This document shows, one piece after another, positions 19,452 through 29,451 of a DNA stretch of 64,000 nucleotides (the stretch's first letter is position 1; every line of letters starts with the position of its first letter). Both the position numbers and the translations under genes were made by a program. Under the pieces are notes generated by a model, which saw only the letters and a list, made by a program, of their open reading frames with translations, had not been told where the DNA came from and did no database searches. The DNA is from Hahella sp050299855 (lineage in GTDB: Bacteria; Pseudomonadota; Gammaproteobacteria; Pseudomonadales; Oleiphilaceae). The DNA lies in contig JBNKWQ010000025.1 of NCBI GenBank assembly GCA_050299855.1, forward strand, positions 1 through 64,000, given 5' to 3'.

Positions 19452-20177
19452 ATGCTAAAAAAAATATTCACAGGCTTTGTATGCTGTTTGGCAGGGATGG
19501 TATTGTCCCAATGGATCCCTGCTCCTATTGCCAGCGCCCAATCCCCCATGGAAGTCCGCTTCCGGGTTGTCGACAAAGGCGGCCGACCTGTCCCCAATGC
19601 TGTTGTCGAACTGATTGCCGGTGACGTGGGAGAAGCTGCCATGGACACCGCGATTATGGACCAGGTTCATAAGGCATTTCTGCCAAAGGTACTTGATATA
19701 ACTCAGGGGCAGAAGGTCACTTTTCCCAACAGTGACCAGATCCGCCATCACGTTTATTCCTTCTCCCCTTCCAAATCGTTTGAGATTCGGCTCTACGCCG
19801 GGACACCAGGTGCGCCTATTGAATTCGACAAACCCGGCGTCGTAGTACTGGGATGCAATATCCACGATAAAATGGTGGGCTACATCTACGTCGGCGCTAC
19901 CCCCTTCCATGGCATCAGCAACGACGATGGAAGGGTGCAGGTACCTCAGCCTGCAACCTACTCAGGCATTAAAATCTGGCATCCGGGTTTGTCACTGGAT
20001 GGCCAGAAAGTGCTGAATTTCCAGACGGACCAGTTGATTTCTGTCACAGCTGCAGATGGCCGGCAGGTTTTTGAAGTTTCACTCCCCATTGATCAGGCAG
20101 GTTCTGCTACCGGCAGCAGCCCATCCACGCCAGACAATAACCTGCGTAACAAATTCCGTAAATTCGGCACCAATTAG
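19452..20177 (+). CDS. Periplasmic cupredoxin-like protein, 'methylamine utilization protein' family
   Basis: The 241-residue precursor has a signal peptide ending ASA-QS near residue 30. Residues 75-160 form a cupredoxin-like fold with a plausible type-1 copper set: histidine in IRHHVYSFS and Cys, His and Met in GCNIHDKMVGYIYV. Proteins like this are annotated as methylamine utilization proteins, yet no mau genes are present here. It is followed 13 bases later by a GGDEF/EAL protein, and the GTG of that gene is served by an AGGAG overlapping this stop codon, so the two are probably one operon. A role in copper or redox input to c-di-GMP signalling is inference. The 300 bases upstream hold no other gene. 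Confidence 0.85.
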   Translation: MLKKIFTGFVCCLAGMVLSQWIPAPIASAQSPMEVRFRVVDKGGRPVPNAVVELIAGDVGEAAMDTAIMDQVHKAFLPKVLDITQGQKVTFPNSDQIRHHVYSFSPSKSFEIRLYAGTPGAPIEFDKPGVVVLGCNIHDKMVGYIYVGATPFHGISNDDGRVQVPQPATYSGIKIWHPGLSLDGQKVLNFQTDQLISVTAADGRQVFEVSLPIDQAGSATGSSPSTPDNNLRNKFRKFGTN

Positions 20178-20190
20178 GAGACACAGACAG

Positions 20191-22548
20191 GTGGTTTTGA
20201 ACCGGCTCAGATACCAGATTTTGCTACTCACCATAATTCTGGTGTGTGCTGTCTCTTTAACGGTGCTGACGACAGTCTGGATATCGACGGCCAATTACAC
20301 CCAGAAACAGGTATCCGACAATATTGAACGGGCCGTCGGTGTTTTTAACCAGTTGTTGAATGAACGGCAGAACCAGCTGATATCCAGCGCCGAAGTTCTT
20401 ACCTCGGATTTTGGTTTCAAACAGGCGGTTGCCTCCAATGATCGTGCAACTATTGAAAGTGTGCTGGATAACCACGGTAACCGAATCGCTGCCGACCTGA
20501 TGCTACTGATCAGCCTGGATGGAAAATTGCTGGCGACCTCGGGTGATAAAAGCATTGATGAGGGCACCATGTTCAAACCCCGGCAGTTGCTGAAAGATGC
20601 CCTGGTTAATGGCGGGGCCGCCTCATTTGTAGTGATCGACGACAACCTCTACCAGATCATTGTCCTGCCCGTTCGTGCGCCTGTCCCTGTCGCACTGGCG
20701 GGAATTGGTTTTCGCATGGACCTGGAGCTGGCGCAACAACTGCTACAACTGAGCAAGCTGGACATATCGTTTGTGGATTTCAGCAACAAAGACCGCGAAG
20801 TCCTGGTCAGCACACTGCCACCGGCAATGCAACAAGCCGCCTTGGACGCTCCGGACACAGTCGGTTCCAGCTTTCGCCTGCCGTTGGTGAACGGCCAGTC
20901 TTTTACCTCTAACCGGCAACAGATTACGACCTACGGTGACCACAGTATCGAGGCTATTCTCTCGGTCAACCTGAATGAACTTTACGAGGGTTTTGATAAC
21001 CTCAGGAACACTATATTCCTGATCACCTTATCCACCATTTTGCTGGCTATCTTTGGCAGTGCGATACTGTCCCGTAATCTGGCCGGCCCCCTGGCGGAGC
21101 TGGAACGAGTTGCCCGCCAGATAGCCAAAGGAGACTACCATCAATTGCCGGTAATCCAGTCCCGCACCCTGGAAATCAAGGAGTTGTTCCAGGCCATCAT
21201 CTCCATGCGCAACGATATCAAGCAGCGGGAACAACGCATTAGCTATCAGGCCACTCATGACCCTTTGACCGGCCTGTTTAACCGCCTCAGCCTAATGCAG
21301 GAAATGGACCGTAAGATTGCCTCCAAATGCCACTACTTCATCGTTGCCAGTATCAATATCAATGGTTTTCGTGCGACTAACGACACCTTCGGTCCACAAG
21401 TCGGTGATAAGTGCCTTTACGCGGTTGGACAAAGGCTGCTGGAGCTGGAACAGGAAGCTCCCCTGGCGGCAAGATCCGGAGCCGATGAGTTTTTCATGGT
21501 GATGACAGTACCCAAAGGTACCTCACCCCACATACTCGGATCACAGATCCTGCAGAGGTTATCTGAGCCTCTTTCTTTTGAAAATCTGTATCTATCACTG
21601 TCATTCAGTGTCGGTATTGCCATCTACCCTAACGATGGTGAGTCTGCGGAAAAGCTGATTCGCCGTGCCGGTATCGCCTTGGACCATGCCCGTGCCGACC
21701 ATAAAAGTCTGTGCTATTACCAGGAGGGAGAAGAGGAAGCCCACCTGGACCGCCTGGCTTTACTGGATGATCTCAAGCAGGTTCTCAAAAGCAACGACGG
21801 CCAGCTGCTGATGTACTACCAGCCCAAACAAAATCTGAGAACGAACCGAATTGATAAGTGTGAGGCACTGATCCGCTGGATTCACCCGACCCGGCAGTTT
21901 GTCTCACCTGAGCTATTCGTCGATCTGGCAGAACAGTCAGGCCTGATCGACCAGCTTACCAACTGGGTCATTAAAACAGTGATACAACAGGTAGCTGCCT
22001 GGAAAAAACAGGGACTCGAAATTCAAGTTTCAATTAATATTTCAGCGCAGGATCTCGAACGAGAAGAACTGTTGAGCGATGTTAACCAGCAGCTCCAGCA
22101 GCAGGGCCTGACGCCGGACTGCCTAAGTTTCGAACTCACCGAAAGAGACATGATGGGCAATGCCGAGAAAGCCGTCCACCTGATGGAACGCTTTACCCAG
22201 CAAGGCTTCCATCTTTCAGTAGACGATTACGGTATCGGCCACTCATCACTCTCCAAACTAAAGCAAATGCCGGTGAAGGAATTAAAAATCGATAAGAGCT
22301 TTGTGCTGCAACTGGAAAACTCAGTCAGCGATCAGATTATCGTGCGCTCCACCATCGACCTCGGGCATAGCTTTCAGCTCACGGTGATCGCCGAGGGCGT
22401 TGAAACTGAAAAAGCCCTGAGTTTGCTCAGTAACATGGGGTGTGACTATATTCAAGGGTACTTCCTTGCGCGCCCCATGCCTCCGGACGATTTTGCCTCC
22501 TGGTGGCTGCAGCATGACGCGCCTGACCATATACTGACCACTGGGTAA
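20191..22548 (+). CDS. Membrane c-di-GMP protein: Cache-HAMP-degenerate GGDEF-EAL
   Basis: The 785-residue protein starts at a GTG served by AGGAG ten bases upstream; the frame is open 45 codons further but overlaps the preceding gene. Order: TM helix (8-30), periplasmic Cache-like sensor (35-265), TM helix (272-292), HAMP (292-345), GGDEF domain (350-510), EAL domain (525-770). The GGDEF active-site motif reads GADEF near residue 430, so cyclase activity is doubtful. The EAL domain keeps CEALIRW, SVDDYGIGHSSL and LKIDKSFV, so it is likely a phosphodiesterase, with the first domain possibly sensing GTP. Its probable co-transcription with the cupredoxin suggests a periplasmic sensing pair. Confidence 0.93.
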   Translation: MVLNRLRYQILLLTIILVCAVSLTVLTTVWISTANYTQKQVSDNIERAVGVFNQLLNERQNQLISSAEVLTSDFGFKQAVASNDRATIESVLDNHGNRIAADLMLLISLDGKLLATSGDKSIDEGTMFKPRQLLKDALVNGGAASFVVIDDNLYQIIVLPVRAPVPVALAGIGFRMDLELAQQLLQLSKLDISFVDFSNKDREVLVSTLPPAMQQAALDAPDTVGSSFRLPLVNGQSFTSNRQQITTYGDHSIEAILSVNLNELYEGFDNLRNTIFLITLSTILLAIFGSAILSRNLAGPLAELERVARQIAKGDYHQLPVIQSRTLEIKELFQAIISMRNDIKQREQRISYQATHDPLTGLFNRLSLMQEMDRKIASKCHYFIVASININGFRATNDTFGPQVGDKCLYAVGQRLLELEQEAPLAARSGADEFFMVMTVPKGTSPHILGSQILQRLSEPLSFENLYLSLSFSVGIAIYPNDGESAEKLIRRAGIALDHARADHKSLCYYQEGEEEAHLDRLALLDDLKQVLKSNDGQLLMYYQPKQNLRTNRIDKCEALIRWIHPTRQFVSPELFVDLAEQSGLIDQLTNWVIKTVIQQVAAWKKQGLEIQVSINISAQDLEREELLSDVNQQLQQQGLTPDCLSFELTERDMMGNAEKAVHLMERFTQQGFHLSVDDYGIGHSSLSKLKQMPVKELKIDKSFVLQLENSVSDQIIVRSTIDLGHSFQLTVIAEGVETEKALSLLSNMGCDYIQGYFLARPMPPDDFASWWLQHDAPDHILTTG

Positions 22549-22573
22549 TCATGCAAACAGAATTCCAGCGCTG

Positions 22574-22777
22574 GGCGAAAAAAATATTGAAAATATTGTC
22601 GGTCGGCTGATATTTGAAATTGGTGGCGACCCTCAGATACGGACTTTCTTTGAGGAAACCGATCTGGACCGGTTTCATAAAAAGTTAAGTGAGCAGATCT
22701 GCGAAATCAGCGACGGCCCTCACACCTATGCGCAGCGATATTATTTATCGCTAACAGATATCACTTATCGCCGATAG
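22574..22777 (+). pseudogene. Remnant of a group 1 truncated hemoglobin gene
   Basis: An open stretch with no start codon encodes about 67 residues including GGDPQIRTFFEETDLDRFHK and a following QICEISDGPHTY. These align with the middle of group 1 truncated hemoglobins (FF..D..R....Q..F.......GGP..Y), where the histidine after the D-R segment is the distal/proximal helix region. The N-terminal RLGG segment and the C-terminal helices are missing and a TAG closes the frame, so it is a broken copy. It lies 25 bases after the GGDEF/EAL gene and may once have been part of the same heme/redox signalling locus. Confidence 0.6.
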
Positions 22778-22895
22778 AGGAATGCCAGGGCTGCCGGACG
22801 ATTGATTCCACAGCCACAATCAGCTAAAACATCGGCTCCCGGTAACTTCCGGCAAATCCTATTATTTCCGCTGACAGCTATATGAGAGCACAACC

Positions 22896-23855
<960 letters not shown>

Positions 23856-24037
23856 CCGGTATCGTCTAATTCACTCGATCTCAGACGCCGCTCCCTGAAA
23901 CGCCGGCGCAAGGTCTCAGATCGAGAGGAAAACGCTGCCAAGCCAGCTGATTTAGGTTAAAATCCGGCAAATTTTTCGTGCCTATCCATTTCCATTACAA
24001 ACGATTTCCATTACAAAGATTTCCATAGGTAGCTCAG

Positions 24038-24520
24038 ATGTCAGTATCCAAAGACAAGGTTGTACAATTCAACTACATCCTGAAAAACGAAGCCGGTGAA
24101 GAACTGGAAACCACTTACGACGATTCCCCGGTCACCTATCTGCACGGGCATGACAATGTCCTGGCTGGCCTGGAGGAGGCAATGGAAGGCAAGAACACGG
24201 GTGACAAGTTCTCAATCACCCTGCCACCGGAAAAGGCCTACGGTGTTATACAACAGAACTCCATCAAGCGAATTTCAAAAAAGTACCTGAAACATGCCGG
24301 TCGCTTCCAGGTGGGAGACACCGTGCCCGTGCAATCCGATGATGGCGTGCATCTGGTAACCGTGGTGAAAATTGGCCACTCCATGGTGGATATCGATACT
24401 AACCATCCTTTTGCCGGCAAAACTTTGACCTTTGATCTGGAGATTGTCAGCGAACGTGATGCGGAGCCTGAAGAAATCGAGCATGGCCACGTGCATGGCC
24501 CCGGTGGCCACCACCACTAA
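24038..24520 (+). CDS. slyD: FKBP-type peptidyl-prolyl isomerase SlyD
   Basis: The 160-residue protein starts with the SlyD pattern VSKDKVVQFNYILKNEAGEE and contains the FKBP core split by an IF-type chaperone insert (residues 70-120). It ends in a short histidine-rich tail HGHVHGPGGHHH suited to nickel or zinc binding, shorter than the E. coli tail. It catalyses proline isomerisation, acts as a chaperone and may deliver metal. A hairpin terminator follows it. Confidence 0.94.
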   Translation: MSVSKDKVVQFNYILKNEAGEELETTYDDSPVTYLHGHDNVLAGLEEAMEGKNTGDKFSITLPPEKAYGVIQQNSIKRISKKYLKHAGRFQVGDTVPVQSDDGVHLVTVVKIGHSMVDIDTNHPFAGKTLTFDLEIVSERDAEPEEIEHGHVHGPGGHHH

Positions 24521-24566
24521 TCTGCATTTCTCATGAGAAATTCGGGCTAAAAATCAAGACTGACTA

Positions 24567-24608
24567 AAAAGCGCCTCAAGAAATATGATTCCTGGAGCGC
24601 TTTTGTTT
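24567..24608. terminator. Bidirectional terminator between slyD and the acyl-CoA synthetase gene
   Basis: AAAAGCGC at 24567 pairs perfectly with GCGCTTTT at 24597, with further partial pairing inside. On the plus strand TTTTGTTTT follows; on the minus strand the stem is also followed by T-rich sequence. It can serve both convergent genes. Confidence 0.75.
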
Positions 24609-24634
24609 TCAGTGCAAAGGCGATTTCCCCGCCT

Positions 24635-26572
24635 TCAGCTTCCTAACTTTTCTTCAATCTCAGACAAAATAAGCGGGTCGTCGATTGTTGAGGGCACCTG
24701 ATAGTCTTCCCCATTGGCAATCTGCCTCAGAGTCTTACGCAGGATTTTTCCTGAACGTGTTTTGGGCAGGCGATTCACCACAATGGCCTGGTTAAAACAG
24801 GCAATCGCACCAATCTTTTCCCCGACAGATGAAATCAACTCAGTTTGCAGATTCTCGGCAGCTTGCTGGTAGCCGTCTTTTAACACCACCAGCCCCAGGG
24901 GTATCTGCCCCTTAAGGTCATCATTAATGGCAAATACCGCGCATTCAGCAACGGCAGGATGAGCAGCCACAATTTCTTCCATCTCGCCGGTGGAGAGGCG
25001 ATGACCGGCGACGTTCATCACATCATCAGTCCGCCCCATAATGAACAGATATCCCTCTTCATCGATGTAGCCACCGTCGCCGGACAGATAGTAGCCTTCG
25101 TAATCGCTCAGATAACCAGCTTTAAAGCGCTCCGGGTTTTTCCAGATGGTCGGCAGGCAGCCAGGAGGCAATGGCAGCTTAATGGTCACGGCACCCTGCT
25201 CTCCGGGAGCACAGGGCTCCCCGTCGGAGTCCAGAATCACCACATCAAAACCTGGTGTGGGAACTGTCGCAGACCCCGGTTTGGTGGGCATGGTCTCAAT
25301 GCCGACAGGGTTACAGGCAATTGCCCAACCGGTTTCGGTCTGCCACCAGTGGTCGAGCACCAGCAGTTTGGCGTGCTCCTGCAACCAGTGATAGGTCGGA
25401 GGGTCCAGCCGCTCGCCAGCCAGGAACAGTTTCTGCAGTGAGGACAGGTCATACGGTTTCATCCCCGCCGCCTCAGGATCTTCTTTCTTGATCGCCCTGA
25501 AAGCGGTCGGCGCAGTAAATAACGCATTAACGCCATACTCTGCAATAACCCGCCAAAAAGCTGCAGCATCCGGAGTTTTAACCGGTTTGCCTTCATACAG
25601 AACAGTGGTACAGCCGTATATCAGCGGCGCATAGGCAATATAGGAGTGGCCGACGACCCAACCGACATCGGATGCCGCCCAGAAGACCTCGCCTGGCTTC
25701 ATGCCGTAGACCACATCCATGCTGTAATGCATGGCAACGGCATGGCCACCGTTGTCCCGCACGACCCCCTTGGGCTTGCCGGTGGTGCCTGAGGTATACA
25801 GGATATACAAAGGATCGGTGGCCTGAACAATCACAGGATCGGCAGGTTCTGCGCCGGCCTGCAGGACGGCCCAGTCATAGTCGCGCCCTTCCACCATTGC
25901 GGCCTGCGCCTGTGGTCGTTGCAGAATAATGCAGGCCTGGGGTTTATGGCTGGCTGTTTCAATGGCTGCGTCCAGCAAAGGTTTGTAGGGAATAACTTTG
26001 TTGACTTCGATACCACAGGATGCAGAGAGGATCAGTTTGGGTTCAGCATCATCAATACGAACAGCCAGTTCGTGAGGGGCAAAGCCTCCAAACACCACTG
26101 AATGAATGGCTCCCAAGCGGGCGCAGGCCAGCATCCCAATCACGGCTTCCGGAACCATAGGCATATAGATAACCACCCTGTCCCCTTTTTCAATACCCTT
26201 AGCCTTGAGTACTCCCGCAAACCTGGCCACTGCGTCGGTTAACTCAGCATAGGTAAAGACGCTCTTTTGACCAGTGACCGGCGAGTCGTAATAGATCGCC
26301 ACCTGGCTGCCCCGCCCCTGCTCAACTTGGTAGTCCAGCGCCAGATAGCTGGTATTCAACCGGCCATCGGCGAACCAGCGATAAAAGCCCTGCTGGTCCT
26401 GGGATACACCTTCCGCAGGAGCCTTGTGCCAGGCAATCCGACGGCTTTCCTGCAACCAGAACTGATTGGAATCGGTATGAAAAGCCTGAACGGCTTCTTG
26501 ATAGGACTGATACTTCCGCGGGCGTGCAGCGGGCACCACGATGCCTTCACTGTGTACGACTGTATTTTGCAT
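24635..26572 (-). CDS. prpE: Acyl-CoA synthetase, propionyl-CoA synthetase type (PrpE-like)
   Basis: The 645-residue AMP-forming enzyme activates a short-chain carboxylate, probably propionate, to its CoA ester. The ATP-binding motif reads YILYTSGTTGKPKGVVRDNG near residue 250, the form seen in PrpE/ACSS3 rather than acetate-specific Acs. Later motifs are LDHWWQTETGW, YYLSGDGGY and the catalytic lysine in LPKTRSGKILRK near residue 608, which is a site of acetylation control in the family. No methylcitrate-cycle genes lie nearby, so substrate choice rests on sequence alone. Acetate is possible. Confidence 0.88.
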   Translation of the reverse strand: MQNTVVHSEGIVVPAARPRKYQSYQEAVQAFHTDSNQFWLQESRRIAWHKAPAEGVSQDQQGFYRWFADGRLNTSYLALDYQVEQGRGSQVAIYYDSPVTGQKSVFTYAELTDAVARFAGVLKAKGIEKGDRVVIYMPMVPEAVIGMLACARLGAIHSVVFGGFAPHELAVRIDDAEPKLILSASCGIEVNKVIPYKPLLDAAIETASHKPQACIILQRPQAQAAMVEGRDYDWAVLQAGAEPADPVIVQATDPLYILYTSGTTGKPKGVVRDNGGHAVAMHYSMDVVYGMKPGEVFWAASDVGWVVGHSYIAYAPLIYGCTTVLYEGKPVKTPDAAAFWRVIAEYGVNALFTAPTAFRAIKKEDPEAAGMKPYDLSSLQKLFLAGERLDPPTYHWLQEHAKLLVLDHWWQTETGWAIACNPVGIETMPTKPGSATVPTPGFDVVILDSDGEPCAPGEQGAVTIKLPLPPGCLPTIWKNPERFKAGYLSDYEGYYLSGDGGYIDEEGYLFIMGRTDDVMNVAGHRLSTGEMEEIVAAHPAVAECAVFAINDDLKGQIPLGLVVLKDGYQQAAENLQTELISSVGEKIGAIACFNQAIVVNRLPKTRSGKILRKTLRQIANGEDYQVPSTIDDPLILSEIEEKLGS

Positions 26573-26801
26573 AGTTCGACCCTTTCTTATTTTTGTGGAA
26601 CCGTAATTTGGCTACCGATTCTGAATTTCAGGTTAAACGCACGCCCATTTAACGACAGGAAATGAGCGATCAAATAACGTACAAAAGTGTCACGCCCAAC
26701 ACGCTGGAAGAAAATTAGACCTAGGGAGTAACACGCGCCACAACCCTGCCCCAGGTTGACTCAGATCAAGAAACCTGAGACAAGGCGTACAAAGGTAATG
26801 G

Positions 26802-27788
26802 CTACCGGTTCACATCTACCACTATGCGCCCTCTGACCTGGCCGGCCAGAAGGCGTTCGGCTTGATCAATCACCTCTGACAATGGAATTTCCTGTACAAC
26901 GCTTGCCAGCTTCTCCCCGTCCCACTCATTTGCCAGCGCCTGCCAGGCCTTTTCCCTTCTCGACATAGGACACTGCACACTGTCGACACCTATCAGACGG
27001 ATACCGCGCAAAATAAAAGGGGCAACCGAGGCCGGAAAGTCCAAACCCTGAGCTAGGCCACAGGCCGTCACCACACCACCATAACGCGTACTGGCACAAA
27101 TATTGGCGAGCGTATGACTACCCGCCACATCCACCGCTCCAGCCCAACGCTCTCGAGCCAATGGGCGCCCTGCTTCGGACAAGGTACTACGGTCAATCAC
27201 TTCAATAGCGCCCAGAGATTTGAGGTAGTCAGACTCTTCGCTAACGCGACCCGTACTGGCCACCACCTGATAACCCCTTTTCGCTAACAGAAACACCGCT
27301 ACACTTCCCACGCCACCGGCGGCACCGCTGACCAGTATTTCTCCCTGATCAGGTGTAACACCCTGCTCTTCCAGCGCCTGCACACAAAGCATAGCTGTAT
27401 AACCTGCAGTACCGATGGCCATTGCTTCCCTAGCACTCAGACCCGAGGGTATAGGCATCAACCAGGATGAGGAAACTCTGGCTTTTTGCGCCAATCCTCC
27501 CCAGTGCACTTCCCCTACCCCCCAGCCATTGAGTAAAACCCTGTCACCAACTTTAAAATGCTCTGTCTGGCTCGCCGAAACAGTCCCGGCGAAATCGATG
27601 CCGGCCACCATCGGAAAGTTGCGGACGACAGGGCTTTTTCCGGTGATCGCCAGGCCATCCTTGTAGTTCATCGTGGAATATTCGATATCGACAGTAACAT
27701 CACCCTCAGGCAGGGCACTCTCATCAATGTCTTCCAGTATTGCGTTATAACCGGCGTCGGTTTTATTGATTAATACGCCTTTAAACAT
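26802..27788 (-). CDS. acuI: Acrylyl-CoA reductase AcuI/YhdH-type zinc-free MDR enzyme
   Basis: This 328-residue medium-chain dehydrogenase/reductase carries the YhdH/AcuI start MFKGVLINKTDAGY and the NADPH-binding segment SGAAGGVGSVAVFLLAKRGY near residue 158. It lacks the catalytic zinc ligands of alcohol dehydrogenases. AcuI reduces acrylyl-CoA to propionyl-CoA and detoxifies acrylate. The ATG at 27788 is preceded by AGGAGG at seven bases; the frame stays open 24 codons further. It lies 229 bases upstream of the propionyl-CoA synthetase gene on the same strand, a sensible pairing for three-carbon acid metabolism. Confidence 0.9.
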   Translation of the reverse strand: MFKGVLINKTDAGYNAILEDIDESALPEGDVTVDIEYSTMNYKDGLAITGKSPVVRNFPMVAGIDFAGTVSASQTEHFKVGDRVLLNGWGVGEVHWGGLAQKARVSSSWLMPIPSGLSAREAMAIGTAGYTAMLCVQALEEQGVTPDQGEILVSGAAGGVGSVAVFLLAKRGYQVVASTGRVSEESDYLKSLGAIEVIDRSTLSEAGRPLARERWAGAVDVAGSHTLANICASTRYGGVVTACGLAQGLDFPASVAPFILRGIRLIGVDSVQCPMSRREKAWQALANEWDGEKLASVVQEIPLSEVIDQAERLLAGQVRGRIVVDVNR

Positions 27789-27904
27789 GGTTCCTCCTAT
27801 TGGGGGTCTTTTAAATGGCCCAGTCATCTGATAATTAGACCGATCATCTAATATTGGCAATCTGCATTCTCAACCGGATCTGCCGATTCGGTATTCCGGT
27901 CAGG

Positions 27905-28462
27905 CTAACCAAGCACTATAGTAACGATTCCCAGCGCAAAAAAAACAGAACAGGATATCCAGCGCATGATGTTGAGCGGAAGCCGTTGCATAATCCAGTT
28001 TCCGGCCAGCACCACTGGAACATTCGCCAGCAACATCCCCAATGTCGTTCCCATAGTAACCCAGAAGATACTTCCATACTGGGCAGCGAGTATGACCGTC
28101 GCCACCTGTGTCTTGTCACCAATTTCAGCGACAAAAAAGAGAACGGTTGTCGCGACAAAGGCACCATAACGGTCAAGAGAATTGCCGACACCTTCATCCC
28201 TGTCGGGAATCAACAACCAGAGCGCAACCAGCACGAAACTGCCCCCAATCAACCAGCGCTCCCATCCTGCGGGAATAAAATTGGTCAGCCAGAGGCCCAG
28301 CCAGGCAGAAGCTGCATGGTTGACCAGGGTGGCAATCAGAATACCCAGAATAATCGGTGCCCGATGAGCAAAACGCGCGGCCAGAAACAGGGAAAGTAAT
28401 TGGGTTTTGTCGCCGATTTCGGCAATGGCGACAGCAACGGTGGAACTAAGAAGGGCTTCCAT
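27905..28462 (-). CDS. TMEM165/GDT1 family (UPF0016) manganese exporter-like membrane protein
   Basis: The 185-residue protein shows the two hallmark E-x-G-D-K-T motifs of the family: AEIGDKTQLLS near residue 13 and AEIGDKTQVATV near residue 110, each opening one half of an internally duplicated, six-helix structure. Bacterial members (MneA) export Mn2+. I start at the ATG at 28462, which puts the first motif at the usual distance from the N-terminus; the open frame to 28519 adds 19 unlikely residues. I looked for a yybP-ykoY manganese riboswitch upstream and did not see its core. Confidence 0.9.
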   Translation of the reverse strand: MEALLSSTVAVAIAEIGDKTQLLSLFLAARFAHRAPIILGILIATLVNHAASAWLGLWLTNFIPAGWERWLIGGSFVLVALWLLIPDRDEGVGNSLDRYGAFVATTVLFFVAEIGDKTQVATVILAAQYGSIFWVTMGTTLGMLLANVPVVLAGNWIMQRLPLNIMRWISCSVFFALGIVTIVLG

Positions 28463-28774
28463 AAAAATACTCAGGTGGGAGACAAACAAAAGACAAAGAA
28501 CGCAGCCCACCTTGAACAACGTTAGTTGTCTTAAGTCTCATCAATCCCGTGGTGTTTGCTGTTCATAAGTTAACTACAAACACAATAACGGGACGCCGGC
28601 ACCATGAACATTGAGGTTCAAGTTTGTTGATACAGGCTCCAACCTTGTCTTTGGGTGATGACTATGGTCAATTCCAAATCGAGGTCTCTGGCTGATTACT
28701 CCCTCAAGAGGCTGCGAACTCTAGCAAAAAAACCATGGCCGATTCAATGTCAAAAAGTTACAGGAGCAACACCA

Positions 28775-29425
28775 ATGACGACCAACATCCAATTTAACGA
28801 AAGTTTGACTTTAGAATCTCGTGCTTCCCAGGGAACATTGTTCTCCACAAACAGACTACTTTGCCGAGGCTTTCTGTTGGCACTATTCGATTCAAGCCAG
28901 TTTCTAGATGCAATCCTGTTGGCTTTTCTTGCCGCTATCGCCCTGTTTACCGGATTTGTAAAAGCGGGATTACCCGCACTCGGCGCGCTGATTTCCGCAA
29001 CCGTCGCCCTCATGTTTCCACCTAAAGACGCTCTCGGAATTACCCAATGGGCACTCACACATCCTGAAAAAATCCGAGGGACATCAGGCGTATTGGCAGG
29101 TATCACTACCACCATCGGCAACGCTGCAGGCCCCATACTGTCCCTCTATTTACTATTACTCAAAGTAGACAAGCACAGCTTTACCGGCACGGCGGCAATC
29201 TTTTTCTTCTGTGTGAATTTTACCAAGCTACCCATTTACGGCGCCTTGGGAATCTTTAAAGACTACTACCTGACGTCCTATCTACTGACAGCTCCCCTGA
29301 TATTTGCAGGTGCTTATGCGGGTCGGAAGTTCCTTGTCTGGATACCCCAGAAATCCTTTAACCTGACCATACTCGTCTTTACCGGCCTGGCCGGATTAAG
29401 CCTGATTATTCGCCCATTGTTCTAG
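28775..29425 (+). CDS. TauE/SafE-family permease with internal deletion
   Basis: The 216-residue membrane protein starts at an ATG with CAGGAG eight bases upstream; longer frames to 28655 lack a site. It shows both halves of a TauE/SafE sulfite/organosulfonate exporter: GFVKAGLPALGALIS in the first half and LAGITTTIGNAAGPILSLYL in the second. The two are only about 45 residues apart, whereas intact relatives have roughly 120, so about 75-80 residues (two to three helices) are missing around residues 90-105 (nucleotides 29036-29095). The frame is kept, so it may be translated, but transport is doubtful. The upstream 312 bases hold no other gene. Confidence 0.75.
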   Translation: MTTNIQFNESLTLESRASQGTLFSTNRLLCRGFLLALFDSSQFLDAILLAFLAAIALFTGFVKAGLPALGALISATVALMFPPKDALGITQWALTHPEKIRGTSGVLAGITTTIGNAAGPILSLYLLLLKVDKHSFTGTAAIFFFCVNFTKLPIYGALGIFKDYYLTSYLLTAPLIFAGAYAGRKFLVWIPQKSFNLTILVFTGLAGLSLIIRPLF

Positions 29426-29451
29426 TCCACATTACCCTTGAAAAATACGGG

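Noticed and set aside
24959..25441. 160-codon plus-strand frame inside the acyl-CoA synthetase gene
   Set aside because: Antisense shadow of a well-conserved enzyme.
28463..28774. yybP-ykoY manganese riboswitch upstream of the GDT1-type exporter
   Set aside because: The conserved core sequences of this riboswitch class were not found on the minus strand.
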